Of a stretch of 64,000 nucleotides of DNA, positions 8,884 through 18,184 are shown in pieces (position 1 is the stretch's first letter; the number at the start of each line of letters is the position of its first letter). Both the position numbers and the translations under genes were made by a program. Location: positions 372,001 to 436,000 of the forward strand of contig NZ_JANAIE010000002.1 of assembly GCF_029664245.1 (NCBI RefSeq). Reading direction: 5' to 3'. The notes below the pieces were generated by a model. It had not been told where the DNA came from. It did not search any database and saw only the letters and a list, made by a program, of their open reading frames with translations. Origin of the DNA: Profundicola chukchiensis (GTDB lineage Bacteria; Bacteroidota; Bacteroidia; Flavobacteriales; Weeksellaceae).

Positions 8884-9438
8884 TTAATCTTCTTTACCTT
8901 CTTCTGAAGCTTCTTGAGCTACGTCGTCGATAGATTGTGCACCTTCTTCAGCTTCTGTAGCAGCTTCTGCTTCTGCAGCAACTTCTTCCTCAGCAGCTTC
9001 AGCAGCTTTTCTAGCTTCAGCAACTTTTCTTTCAGCCTCTAATTGAGCAGCTTTTTCTTCTTGTTGCTTTTTAGTTAAGCCTTCTTTCTTAGCTTCGATT
9101 TTGCTTTCTTTGCTTTCTAACCAAGCATTGAAACGCTTTTCAGCTTCTGCTTCGTCAAAAGCACCTTTAGCTACACCACCCATTAGGTGTCTTTTTAACA
9201 TCGCACCTTTATAAGACAAGATGTTACGAGCTGTATTGGTAGGTTGAGCTCCTTTATTTAACCATTCAACTGCTTTATCGATGTCTAAATCAATGATAGC
9301 AGGATTTGTAATTGGATTGTAAGTACCTAATTTATCGATAAACTTACCATCTCTTTTTACTCTTGAGTCAGCTACAACAATGTGGTAAAATGGTCTACCT
9401 TTTCTACCGTGTCTCTGTAATCTAATTTTTACAGCCAT
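8884..9438 (-). CDS. rpsP: 30S ribosomal protein S16, extended
   Basis: 184 aa. Residues 1-80 are the S16 core ([26 protein letters not shown]). The remaining ~100 residues form a Lys-rich then Ala/Glu-rich tail, probably helical or disordered and acidic at the end. Core S16 is about 80-90 aa; long acidic tails are common in Bacteroidota. First gene of rpsP-rimM. Confidence 0.97.
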   Translation of the reverse strand: MAVKIRLQRHGRKGRPFYHIVVADSRVKRDGKFIDKLGTYNPITNPAIIDLDIDKAVEWLNKGAQPTNTARNILSYKGAMLKRHLMGGVAKGAFDEAEAEKRFNAWLESKESKIEAKKEGLTKKQQEEKAAQLEAERKVAEARKAAEAAEEEVAAEAEAATEAEEGAQSIDDVAQEASEEGKED

Positions 9439-9497
9439 AATTTTTCTTTAATTTTGAGGATCTCTGTCCTCGATTAATGTTATAAATTTTTCGTGTG

Positions 9498-9525
9498 CAA
9501 ATATAGAGCATTTATTATGAATCAA
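9498..9525 (-). promoter_or_regulatory. Promoter for rpsP-rimM
   Basis: On the minus strand TATATTTG (9498-9505) matches TAnnTTTG. A T-rich TTG (9523-9525) lies 17 nt upstream as a -33 candidate. It faces away from the HD-hydrolase gene. Confidence 0.7.
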
Positions 9526-10158
9526 AAAGAAATATTAAACAAAATAAAAGCAAGTGTTTTTAATTTATTAAAAAACGAAGGAACAGGACACGATTACTTT
9601 CATATTGAACGAGTTGTAAACAATACAAAAAAGATAATTTCACATGAAAGTTGTGATCATTTCCATGCAATTCTACTAGCTTATTTGCACGATGTTGGTG
9701 ATTATAAATTACATAATGGCGTAGACAAAACTGCAGAAATTGTTGATCAAATACTTTCTCCCATCATTCAAGATAAGGAATATATAAAAAAAGTTATAGA
9801 TGACATACAGCTCATTGGTTTTAAAGGTGGACTCAATCAAAAGCCAAAAAAAATAGAAATTCAGATTGTACAAGATGCCGATAGACTAGATGCTATTGGA
9901 GCTATTGGCATTGCTAGAACCTTTGCATATGGTGGTAGAAAAGAGAGGTTATTATATGATCCTAATTTTAAACCCGAAAACTTCAAAAGCGTAGAAGATT
10001 ATAAAAACTCGAAAGCGCCTACAATTCAGCATTTCTATGATAAATTATTAAAACTTAAAGATTTAATGAACACAAAAACAGGAAAGGAAATGGCCGACGA
10101 GCGTCATCGTTTTATGGAAGTATATCTAGAGCAGTTTTATAACGAATGGAATGCCTAA
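9517..10158 (+). CDS. HD-domain phosphohydrolase (YpgQ/YedJ-like)
   Basis: 213 aa from the ATG at 9517. HD motif residues: H (GHDYFHIERV), HD (AYLHDVGDYKLH) and D (QDADRLDAIGAIGIARTFAYGG). The last motif marks the YedJ/YpgQ branch, for which B. subtilis YpgQ is reported as a metal-dependent nucleotide pyrophosphohydrolase. The substrate here is unknown. A GTG at 9493 would add 8 residues but overlaps the divergent rpsP promoter, so the ATG is preferred. Confidence 0.88.
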   Translation: MNQKEILNKIKASVFNLLKNEGTGHDYFHIERVVNNTKKIISHESCDHFHAILLAYLHDVGDYKLHNGVDKTAEIVDQILSPIIQDKEYIKKVIDDIQLIGFKGGLNQKPKKIEIQIVQDADRLDAIGAIGIARTFAYGGRKERLLYDPNFKPENFKSVEDYKNSKAPTIQHFYDKLLKLKDLMNTKTGKEMADERHRFMEVYLEQFYNEWNA

Positions 10159-10211
10159 CTTTAATTTTATCATTAAATTGAAACTTTCTAGCCAAAACTA
10201 AAACAAGTTAT

Positions 10212-11522
10212 ATGTATAAAACTGCATTTTTAAAATTAAAAAATCTATTAAAAGAAATTGGTAGCAATATCGTTTTCATTCCAGCGGTAGGTGGATTCTT
10301 TGGTTCTGTACTTGCGGTTATCATGTACTTTATGGAAGACTTTGGGATTTCATCGTTTTTAATTGAAAGACTTCCCTATTTAGTTATAAACAATTACGAC
10401 ACTGCTTCTACCCTATTAAGTACTTTTTCTGCCGGGGTATTATCTATTTTAGTGTTTAGTTTTTCCATGGTAATGCTTTTGCTGAACCAAGCCGGAACAA
10501 ATTTCTCTCCTAGAGTTTTACCAGGATTAATTTCTGTAAAACGACATCAATATATAATTGGACTTTTTCTAGGATCTATTCTATACAATACCATTGTTTT
10601 AGTTGGCCTACGTCCTACCACAGATAAATATCAACTTCCTGGATTTTCTGTGCTTTTAGGCATCGCAATTACCACTTTCTGCTTATTTGCTTTTATTTAT
10701 TTTATTGATTCAATTTCAAGTTCTATTCAGGTTCAGAATATTATTTCTAAAATATTTGGACAAGTAAAGGATCGCATGGCCTACATAAAAGAAGACGAAG
10801 GGAATTATAATGATGAATTGAATGTCACAGAAAGTTGGACTTGGATTCAAGCTAATGATTCAGGGTATCTACAGGGAATATTAGATCAAGACTTATTAGA
10901 ATTTGCCCAAGAAAATAAAGTTGAAATTTCAATTGATAGAATTGAAGGAGCGTTTATAATGGAGGGTGAAAATCTAGTAAGAATAAGTAAGGAACTTAAT
11001 GATGAACAAGTAGAAATGCTTCTCAATTGTTTGATTATTAACAGAAAAGGTGAAGATATTGACCAGAATTATCTTTATGGATTTAAGCAAATTACTGAAA
11101 TTGGTGTTAGAGCTATGTCGCCTGGTGTGAACGATCCTGCAACGGCAATCACCACGATTGAATATTTAACTGAACTTTTTGCCTTTAAAATGACTATGAA
11201 TGAAGGGTTTCGTTATTTAAAAGATGATAAAGAGCAAGTTTGGGTTCAATTAAGAAGCGTGACATTAAAGGAGCTTTTATATCAAATTATGGTGAGTTAT
11301 AGAACCTACTGCAAACACGATATGAGTTGTGTTCAGAAACTTCTAATTATGCTATTGAAATTGAAATCTCTGCCTTATGCGACTGAAGAGCAGCGTAAAA
11401 CTATTGATGCAGAAATTGACTTGTTAAATTTTGATGTTAAAGAAAATATTAAAAACCCTACAGACTTAGCTTTTTATAAATCTATACAAGAAAACTCTCA
11501 TCAACCATTTATTCAACAGTAA
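10212..11522 (+). CDS. DUF2254 membrane protein
   Basis: 436 aa. About four hydrophobic segments fill residues 20-175 (IVFIPAVGGFFGSVLAVIMYF; VLSILVFSFSMVMLLL; IIGLFLGSILYNTIVLV; GIAITTFCLFAFIYF). A cytoplasmic C-terminal half follows. SPGVNDPATAITTIEYL is the conserved DUF2254 signature. Function unknown. It is followed by a bidirectional terminator. Confidence 0.9.
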   Translation: MYKTAFLKLKNLLKEIGSNIVFIPAVGGFFGSVLAVIMYFMEDFGISSFLIERLPYLVINNYDTASTLLSTFSAGVLSILVFSFSMVMLLLNQAGTNFSPRVLPGLISVKRHQYIIGLFLGSILYNTIVLVGLRPTTDKYQLPGFSVLLGIAITTFCLFAFIYFIDSISSSIQVQNIISKIFGQVKDRMAYIKEDEGNYNDELNVTESWTWIQANDSGYLQGILDQDLLEFAQENKVEISIDRIEGAFIMEGENLVRISKELNDEQVEMLLNCLIINRKGEDIDQNYLYGFKQITEIGVRAMSPGVNDPATAITTIEYLTELFAFKMTMNEGFRYLKDDKEQVWVQLRSVTLKELLYQIMVSYRTYCKHDMSCVQKLLIMLLKLKSLPYATEEQRKTIDAEIDLLNFDVKENIKNPTDLAFYKSIQENSHQPFIQQ

Positions 11523-11535
11523 GGTATAGATAAAG

Positions 11536-11575
11536 AAAAATCCCTTTGCAATTGAATTACAAAGGGATTTTTAAT
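11536..11575. terminator. Bidirectional terminator between DUF2254 gene and OM barrel gene
   Basis: Stem AAAAATCCCTTTG / CAAAGGGATTTTT with A and T runs on both sides, between converging genes. Confidence 0.9.
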
Positions 11576-11589
11576 TTTTATAATTATTC

Positions 11590-13326
11590 TTAGAATTTAA
11601 ACATCACACCACCCATGGCCGTTACGCCTTGTACAGGGTAATCAAGAAACCTGTCATAATTCTTATTCAAAGCATTTTGGATTTCGATAAACGCTGCCCA
11701 ACGATCTAAAATTAAATACGTTGCATTTAAGTTTAAATCAATATGTGGTTTAATTTCATAAACTGGCAATTCCGAAGGAGCGAAAGTCATCGATCCATGT
11801 TCTGTAGCTTTCACTTGGTCAACATAGAAAAGATCTCCACCTAGAATCAAACGATCATCTAACATTTTATAGTCAGCAGAGATAGTTGCTTTAATAGCTG
11901 ATTCTCCCCAAGCCTCTTCGAAATTATCTAAAGAATACCCTTGAAACATCAATTGACCGCCTAAATTTAAATTAGCAACTCCTAAATAATTCACATTAGC
12001 TTCTATCGCGGTTCTTTTACCGTCGTCATATATAGTAGAAAAGGAATTACCTTGTTTATAAGGCTCTCCAAAACTCAAATAGCGAGAGAAAAATGGCATG
12101 TTTTCTAAATCTTGATATTTAGCAGACGCATCATATTTAAAATCAGCTCCAATATCACCTCTTACTCCAACATAAACTTCCATTTTATTGATAGTAGATC
12201 TTAAGTCTTGATTTGGTAATAGATATGGGTTTTTATTATACATAGCCTGATATCTATTTTGTTTAACTCCACCTAGAATACCACCATATAAACCAAACTC
12301 TGGAACTGCTGTAACGAATACTTCAGCCATTGGAAACACATGAAACTCACTAATATCTGCCTCATATTCTGAGTTATACTGTAAGTTAGCTCCTACTTTT
12401 AAGTTTAAAATATCACCACCAAAATGCAACATTGGAGCAATTCCCAAAGTCATTTGAGTGAATTTATTATCAGCAATTTGCTCGAACTTTGTATTCGCAA
12501 AGTTTAAATTAACGTCAGCTGATGCACCTAATTCTAAATCGCCCAAGTAGGTAAGTTCAGTTAAGTTCTCTCTTCCGAGGCTTGCTAAAACATCAAAGTT
12601 TGTTTCATTGGCATCATATTTATCTCCAAAGAAACCAGCTTTTAAGCTTACTTTATCTAAAAATGCATGATTGAATGCATCATATTTTGCGCTAGTATAT
12701 ACATTTGTATATCGTTGAGAAACGTCATCTAAGCCTGCATTTTCAATTTCTTGCTGTGTCAATGAAGTTCCATAGTAATTTAATTTATGCATTCCTCCAC
12801 CCAAGCGAACATCAGCCTGTGCATTCTCAAAATTCATTTTAAAGAACCCTTCAGCCGCCATTTTAGAGTTTTGGGTATCTAGCTCAACATCGGGAATACT
12901 ACCATTAGTTGATAGATATTCTAAAGATGCTCCCACACTTTTATCATCATCTAACTCATATTCGGCATAGCCATCCAAGATTAAACTTGCTCGGTTACCG
13001 TATCCCAATCTAATGTAATTATTATATGGATTTTGGTCATTTACCGGCAACTCTTCAGCGCCAATAGTGGAAGTCTCAAAGTCTGATTCAGCTTCAACGT
13101 CTTTTAATGCATATTCTACATACATTTTATCGGTTGCCACACTATCAATTTGTGGGGTTTGTTTAATTTTTTCAGCAGCTTCTACTTTAGGCTCATAATT
13201 TCTTTGAACCGTAACTGATTGTTGCTCAAAATCCTCATCTCGATTTACAGTTGTTTCGCCTTGCTGAATTTGAGCAAAAGCAATCGATCCAAATAAGAGG
13301 CTTATATATGTTATGTGTTTTTTCAT
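11590..13326 (-). CDS. Outer-membrane beta-barrel protein (TonB-receptor-like, no plug)
   Basis: 578 aa. Signal peptide ends at SIAFAQ (about residue 19). After an acidic linker, residues ~105-578 show alternating beta-strand patterns, and the C-terminal strand ends in phenylalanine (GGVMFKF), typical of an outer-membrane barrel. No plug domain is evident, although similar proteins are often labelled TonB-dependent receptor. It lies 72 bp after the TPR protein gene, a pairing common in Flavobacteriales. The pair may act together at the envelope; that is inference. Confidence 0.82.
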   Translation of the reverse strand: MKKHITYISLLFGSIAFAQIQQGETTVNRDEDFEQQSVTVQRNYEPKVEAAEKIKQTPQIDSVATDKMYVEYALKDVEAESDFETSTIGAEELPVNDQNPYNNYIRLGYGNRASLILDGYAEYELDDDKSVGASLEYLSTNGSIPDVELDTQNSKMAAEGFFKMNFENAQADVRLGGGMHKLNYYGTSLTQQEIENAGLDDVSQRYTNVYTSAKYDAFNHAFLDKVSLKAGFFGDKYDANETNFDVLASLGRENLTELTYLGDLELGASADVNLNFANTKFEQIADNKFTQMTLGIAPMLHFGGDILNLKVGANLQYNSEYEADISEFHVFPMAEVFVTAVPEFGLYGGILGGVKQNRYQAMYNKNPYLLPNQDLRSTINKMEVYVGVRGDIGADFKYDASAKYQDLENMPFFSRYLSFGEPYKQGNSFSTIYDDGKRTAIEANVNYLGVANLNLGGQLMFQGYSLDNFEEAWGESAIKATISADYKMLDDRLILGGDLFYVDQVKATEHGSMTFAPSELPVYEIKPHIDLNLNATYLILDRWAAFIEIQNALNKNYDRFLDYPVQGVTAMGGVMFKF

Positions 13327-13398
13327 TGTATAAATTTGAAATCTATATATTTTGGTTTAATCGACCTTTAACGGTCAAAGACTTAGCTTTAAAAATAT

Positions 13399-16368
13399 TT
13401 ATCTTTTAATTTTCTTTTTTAAGCTAGTAGCCTCCTCTATCACATCTGGATAATCCTGATAATTTTCAATCACAGCATCCAAGGTTGCATTGGCTTGATA
13501 GATATCTTTAAGATTGTAATAGTTATCCGCCATTACCACCAAAGCCTTACTTCCCCAATATTGTTGCTCTGAATATCTTGATGCCAAACCAAATACAACT
13601 TCGTTTGAATCTGAATATTTTTTGTCTTTGTTTAAGAACCAAGCTTTGTAGTATAAAGCCTCTGCCTTAACTGCACTAGAAGCTGCTTTTTCTAATTTAG
13701 CATAAGCGTCTCTCGCTTGATTTTTCTTGTTAGAATTAAATAAACTTCTTGCTAAAGTCAATTCTGCTTCTTGTAAAACGGCTGTTTCGTTCTTAGCATT
13801 TGCCAAAACCATGTTCGCCATATCTACAGCCTTAGAATGCTGACCTTTTGCACTGTATAAACGCATTAAGTGAATTTCGGTAAATGTTTTATAAGCTGGA
13901 TTGCTAGTGATTTTATTCAAGTTTTCTAAAGCAAGAAGTGCTTCAGTTTCTTGTTTCTCTTGAATATAAATCTGAGATAATCTCAACAAAGCATCCTCTT
14001 GGAACTCATTATTAGATCCCGCTACAAATAATAGAGATTCTTGTGCTGCACTATAATTTTCGGTTAAGTAATAACTCTCACCTAAACTATAATGTGCTGC
14101 ATTAGCATAAGCAGATTTTGGATATTTACTTAAGAATGACTTTAATTGCGCAATCGCATCGTGATATTTTTTATCATCAAAAGTCTTTTTAGCAGATTGA
14201 TAAGCTAAATTTTCTAATTCAGATTGATCGATAGCATAATAACCTAAGCTATTTGCCCAACGCTCGAATTCACTTAAATTATTTTCTTCAATATAGATGC
14301 GTTTTGCATTATCCACAGCTTGAAGCGCCAATTGAGTTCTAGGGTAATCCTCAGCCACCGACTTGAACTCACCCAAAGCTTGACTGTTCTTCTCCTCGTT
14401 GTAATAAACCAAACCTTTGCGCAGTTTAGCTCTTGCCACCATTTCGGTCTTACCATGTCTAATCAATGCATCTAATTGATTCATTGCTTTGGTATTATCT
14501 CCTTTTCTTAGGTAAGCCTCTGCCAATTCCAAACGAGCATTCTCGAAATACTTAGAGGTTTGATAGTCTTTAATAAAATTTTCTAAAGCGACAATCTTCT
14601 CATCATTTTGACCTAAGATTCCTAAAACAACAGCGCTATTAAAGGCTGCTTCATCAGATAAATTTGATTTTTGCTCGGCGATTTCTTGGTATAAACCTAA
14701 AGCTTTAGCTGTCTCTTTGCTACCAATATAAGCATCGGCTAAACGTAATTTGGCATCTGCTTTAAACTCTCCCGGAGGATTTGTGGCAATATATGTTTCA
14801 AAAGCATCAGCTGAGTTTTTATACTGTCTTAATTTTAAATAAGTATAACCCAATTGATACTCTAACTCTTTTGTTTCAGGCACTTTATGACCTAAAGTTT
14901 TAAATGCTTTGAAATTAGTTAGTGCCCTATCAAACTTATCTTGACGATAGTTTGCCTCACCTTGCCAAAATAATGCTCTTGCTTTGAATTCCACTTTTGA
15001 ATTAGAAGCTGCTGCCATAGCAAAATAAGGTTCTGCCGGTGCAACTTTTCCTTCTTTCATCAATTCAGTTCCGTATAAAAATGCCGCTTGTTGCTCGGCT
15101 GCACTTTGATGAGAAGTTTTGGATTTAACTTTAGCTAAAACATCTAATGCATTCTTATAGTTACCAGAACTAATAAATGCATCTACCAAATATTCATTGA
15201 TTTCTGAGTTGTATTTAGAACGCGGATACTTTTCGGTAAAAGCTTGTAGAACTTGAGGAGTTCCAACAAAAGGGTTACCGATTTCATAACTCAATTTTGC
15301 ATAGTTGTAAGCAGCATCCTCTTGAACTTCTTTATTAAAGTCCATTTCTGATGCCGACTTAAAGGCAGTTAATGCTTCTCGCTGCATTTCACTTTGCAAA
15401 TAAGCATTACCTAATTGATAATAAGCAGTTTGAGCTAAAGGATTCTTTTCTCCAGTAATTTTATTAAATAATGAAATTGCAGTAGGATAATCATTCTTTT
15501 GGTAATATGCATATCCTAATTGGTAATAATCTGCATTCGTTTTTTCACCTGTATAGGCTTCTAGATAAGGAATTGCCTCATCATATTTTTTAAGTTTAAA
15601 GTAACTTTCTCCAACAATTTTAGAAACTTCAGATTGGATAAATTTATCTCGATTCTGATTTAATAAAGTTTGCCCATCCGCAATGGCTTGGTCATATTGT
15701 TCATTATTGAATTCAATCTGAACCATGTAAGGCAATACTTTGGTTTCATATTTTGGATTGCGATTACGTAACTCATCAAAATAGGTAAAGGCTTTGTCAA
15801 AATCTTTATCAGCGTAGTATATATGTCCAACATAATAACTCGCCTCGTCTTGATATTTACCCGATCTTGTAAGTGGTTCTAATTGACGCAAACCTTCGCG
15901 TTTATTACCTTTCATTACACTTACATAACCCAATTTGAATTGATATTCCATACGCTTACGCTCTGGCAAGTCGTTTAGATTACCCATTCTCAGATATTGA
16001 TAAGCTTTGTCGTAATCCCCATTTCTAAGATAAAAACTTCCTAACTCCCACGAACCTTCTCGTACGTAGATGCTTTTAGGATAATTATCTTGAAACGCCA
16101 GGAAACGCTCTTCTGCACCGCGCTCATTATTAATCAAAGCCACCAATGAGGCATAAAATTCAGAAGCTTCTTCAGTATGCCTTGGCACATCTTGGTTATC
16201 AAGAACCTTTTCGAATTTATCTTGAGCTGCTTTATAGGTTTCAGTTAGATAAAGGTATTTAGCCTTCCTGAAATCTTTGTCTTGATCAAAATTTATATGG
16301 GTAGTTTGTGCATAAGTCCACATAGAAGCGGAAGCCAGCACACTAAGTAATATCGATTTTTTTCGCAT
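13399..16368 (-). CDS. Large periplasmic TPR-repeat protein
   Basis: 989 aa. Signal peptide ends at MWTYAQ. Almost the whole chain is tetratricopeptide repeats (e.g. YYQLGYAYYQKNDYPTAISL, AYYQLGNAYLQSEMQREAL, AHYSLGESYYLTENYSAAQ), so it is an elongated protein-interaction scaffold. No lipobox, so probably soluble in the periplasm. It heads a two-gene operon with the beta-barrel protein. It resembles CpoB/YbgF-type TPR proteins more than the T9SS lipoprotein SprE/PorW, since it lacks a lipid anchor. Confidence 0.9.
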   Translation of the reverse strand: MRKKSILLSVLASASMWTYAQTTHINFDQDKDFRKAKYLYLTETYKAAQDKFEKVLDNQDVPRHTEEASEFYASLVALINNERGAEERFLAFQDNYPKSIYVREGSWELGSFYLRNGDYDKAYQYLRMGNLNDLPERKRMEYQFKLGYVSVMKGNKREGLRQLEPLTRSGKYQDEASYYVGHIYYADKDFDKAFTYFDELRNRNPKYETKVLPYMVQIEFNNEQYDQAIADGQTLLNQNRDKFIQSEVSKIVGESYFKLKKYDEAIPYLEAYTGEKTNADYYQLGYAYYQKNDYPTAISLFNKITGEKNPLAQTAYYQLGNAYLQSEMQREALTAFKSASEMDFNKEVQEDAAYNYAKLSYEIGNPFVGTPQVLQAFTEKYPRSKYNSEINEYLVDAFISSGNYKNALDVLAKVKSKTSHQSAAEQQAAFLYGTELMKEGKVAPAEPYFAMAAASNSKVEFKARALFWQGEANYRQDKFDRALTNFKAFKTLGHKVPETKELEYQLGYTYLKLRQYKNSADAFETYIATNPPGEFKADAKLRLADAYIGSKETAKALGLYQEIAEQKSNLSDEAAFNSAVVLGILGQNDEKIVALENFIKDYQTSKYFENARLELAEAYLRKGDNTKAMNQLDALIRHGKTEMVARAKLRKGLVYYNEEKNSQALGEFKSVAEDYPRTQLALQAVDNAKRIYIEENNLSEFERWANSLGYYAIDQSELENLAYQSAKKTFDDKKYHDAIAQLKSFLSKYPKSAYANAAHYSLGESYYLTENYSAAQESLLFVAGSNNEFQEDALLRLSQIYIQEKQETEALLALENLNKITSNPAYKTFTEIHLMRLYSAKGQHSKAVDMANMVLANAKNETAVLQEAELTLARSLFNSNKKNQARDAYAKLEKAASSAVKAEALYYKAWFLNKDKKYSDSNEVVFGLASRYSEQQYWGSKALVVMADNYYNLKDIYQANATLDAVIENYQDYPDVIEEATSLKKKIKR

Positions 16369-16535
16369 AGGAAAAATTTAAGTAATAAAAATATCAACTT
16401 CTATGCTAACGTTGTGCCAATGCGTTTAATTGTATCAACAACTTACTAAAGTTGAGTTAAATCATATAGGACTCACACTACAGTTATGCATAAATTAGGA
16501 TCTCGTTTTTAAGTTATAACAGAAAAACAAAGACC

Positions 16536-16569
16536 AAAAAAAATGTCATCTTTAATAAAAGATGACATT
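16536..16569 (-). terminator. Terminator of the tRNA-Glu/rpsT/tRNA-Glu unit
   Basis: Minus-strand stem AATGTCATCTTT / AAAGATGACATT followed by a run of T, beginning 3 nt after the second tRNA-Glu. Confidence 0.92.
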
Positions 16570-16571
16570 CG

Positions 16572-16643
16572 TAGCCCATAGGAGAATCGAACTCCTGTTT
16601 CCAGGATGAAAACCTGGCGTCCTGACCACTAGACGAATGGGCC
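16572..16643 (-). tRNA. tRNA-Glu (TTC), distal copy
   Basis: 72 nt. The acceptor GGCCCAT pairs with ATGGGCT (outer G-U), the anticodon loop carries TTC, and the T arm is CAGGAGTTCGATTCTCCTA. CCA is not encoded. It follows rpsT in the same direction and is nearly identical to the tRNA at 16945. Confidence 0.95.
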
Positions 16644-16667
16644 AAAAGAAAGTAATTAATTACTTCT

Positions 16668-16922
16668 TTATGATAATGAATTAACGTGTTTCGTTAATTT
16701 ACTTTTTAAGTTACTAGCTTTCTTCTTGTGGATAATGTTGCGTTTAGCTAACTTATCGATAAGAGAAGAAACTTTTGGTAAACGATCTACCGCTACTGTT
16801 TTATCAGTCTCCTCACGCAATTGTGTAATTGCAGTACGAGCAGATTTGTGGTAGTATCTGTTTCTCAAGCGTCTTACTTGAGATTGTCTAATTCTTTTTA
16901 AGGCTGACTTATGATTTGCCAT
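16668..16922 (-). CDS. rpsT: 30S ribosomal protein S20
   Basis: 84 aa, very basic. MANHKSALKRIRQS is the S20 N-terminal signature. It binds 16S rRNA early in 30S assembly. It sits between two tRNA-Glu genes in the same direction, so it is probably released from a tRNA-mRNA co-transcript by tRNA processing. Confidence 0.98.
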   Translation of the reverse strand: MANHKSALKRIRQSQVRRLRNRYYHKSARTAITQLREETDKTVAVDRLPKVSSLIDKLAKRNIIHKKKASNLKSKLTKHVNSLS

Positions 16923-16944
16923 AGTCTAATAATTTTCTTTTTAG

Positions 16945-17016
16945 TAGCCCATAGGAGAATCGAACTCCTGTTTCCAGGATGAAAACCTGGCGTCCTAACC
17001 ACTAGACGAATGGGCC
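16945..17016 (-). tRNA. tRNA-Glu (TTC), proximal copy
   Basis: 72 nt, same structure and anticodon as the copy at 16572; one D-loop difference is visible (TTAG versus TCAG). First gene of the tRNA-rpsT-tRNA unit. Confidence 0.95.
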
Positions 17017-17037
17017 ATTTATTTTTCAAATGGTGTG

Positions 17038-17068
17038 CAAATTTAAATCAATATTTCTAATTCACAAA
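17038..17068 (-). promoter_or_regulatory. Promoter for tRNA-Glu/rpsT unit
   Basis: Minus-strand TAAATTTG (17038-17045) fits the -7 consensus, with TTTG (17065-17068) 19 nt upstream as -33. It lies 22 nt before the first tRNA-Glu. Confidence 0.8.
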
Positions 17069-17252
17069 TATTATTCGAAAAAAATTCACTTTTTTCTCAA
17101 TTTATTTTTTGCACTAAAAATTAAAGCTCTGAAATCCACCTTTATAAGTGTATTAAATACACACCTAAAATCTTGCATTAAAATCACAGAAATGCCTTAA
17201 AATTTTGGTAAATATATTTTTTTCGTGTTAAAGTGTTGCTAAATAAACATAA

Positions 17253-17260
17253 TAAGTTTG
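17253..17260 (+). promoter_or_regulatory. -7 promoter element for the NlpC/P60 lipoprotein gene
   Basis: TAAGTTTG matches TAnnTTTG, 54 nt before the ATG at 17315. It overlaps the TTG at 17258 and so excludes that upstream start. Confidence 0.65.
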
Positions 17261-17314
17261 GCTGATACCTTTATAAACTTAAATTCGCAGCTAGTTAGAA
17301 AGTTAGAAATAAGT

Positions 17315-18004
17315 ATGAAGTTTATTATCACCCTACTATTTGTAGGCCTATTTTTAGGTTCTTGTAGTACTCAGAGTTATTTAACACAACAAAATTACAA
17401 CGTTCAAAACAACAAATCAGGATTGGTGGCAGCCAAAACGGCCTTAGAAAGACCCATGATTACCCCTGATGAGTTGAGAGAAGAAATTTTCACAAACCAT
17501 GCCAAAACGGCCGAAGAATTAGAGAAAAATATTTTTGTATCTAGTTTAGAAAGTTCTTTCAGTAATATACTAACTGAAGCTAAATCATTTTTAGGGACTC
17601 CTTATAGATATGGAGGGACTACAAGAAACGGAATCGATTGTTCTGCATTTATGCAACAAATCTATGAAGTAGAAGGTATTGAATTACCAAGAGTATCTTC
17701 TCGCCAAGCTAAAGTTGGACTTCCTGTTAACAAAAGTGATTTACAAAAAGGAGATTTGATTTTCTTTTCTACTACATCTAAATATAGAATTACTCATGTA
17801 GCCATGGTGATGGAAGTAAAAGAAAACGAAATTAAATTTATCCACTCAGGATCATCAAAAGGAGTTTCGGTTGAATCTTTAAACCACCCTTACTGGAGCG
17901 CTCGTTATAGAACAGCTCGTAGACCAGAGAAGTTTGCACAACCAATGATGGTTAAAATGTCTGAACTAGATAGCGTTCAAGAAATTGCTACTAGATACCC
18001 ATAA
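17315..18004 (+). CDS. C40 family (NlpC/P60) peptidoglycan hydrolase lipoprotein
   Basis: 229 aa from the ATG at 17315. A lipoprotein signal peptide ends in the lipobox LGSC (C17). The NlpC/P60 domain (about 85-205) has its triad C109 (NGIDCSAF), H161 (ITHVAM) and H177 (FIHSG). It cleaves peptide stems of peptidoglycan, probably D-Glu to diamino acid bonds, from the periplasmic face of a membrane. Monocistronic, with its own terminator. The TTG start at 17258 would bury the signal peptide. Confidence 0.93.
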   Translation: MKFIITLLFVGLFLGSCSTQSYLTQQNYNVQNNKSGLVAAKTALERPMITPDELREEIFTNHAKTAEELEKNIFVSSLESSFSNILTEAKSFLGTPYRYGGTTRNGIDCSAFMQQIYEVEGIELPRVSSRQAKVGLPVNKSDLQKGDLIFFSTTSKYRITHVAMVMEVKENEIKFIHSGSSKGVSVESLNHPYWSARYRTARRPEKFAQPMMVKMSELDSVQEIATRYP

Positions 18005-18045
18005 AACATAAAATATCTGTTTTTCTAGATTTAGAAAAACATTTT

Positions 18046-18095
18046 AAAGCTTCACATTTAAGACTTAATAAAAGTTGGAATGTGAAGCTTTTTCT
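18046..18095 (+). terminator. Terminator after NlpC/P60 gene
   Basis: Stem AAAGCTTCACATT / AATGTGAAGCTTT with a 20-nt loop, then TTTTCTTT. A smaller AT hairpin (18019-18040) precedes it. Confidence 0.82.
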
Positions 18096-18171
18096 TTGCC
18101 TTATATTTTTATTGTTAGCCTTGAGCCCAAACATTCTTAAAAATAATTATCAAAGCATCTTAAAACTTCTC

Positions 18172-18179
18172 TATTTTTG
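18172..18179 (+). promoter_or_regulatory. -7 promoter element for the GT39 gene
   Basis: TATTTTTG ends 5 nt before the ATG at 18185, implying a leaderless or nearly leaderless transcript. Confidence 0.6.
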
Positions 18180-18184
18180 TCGAT

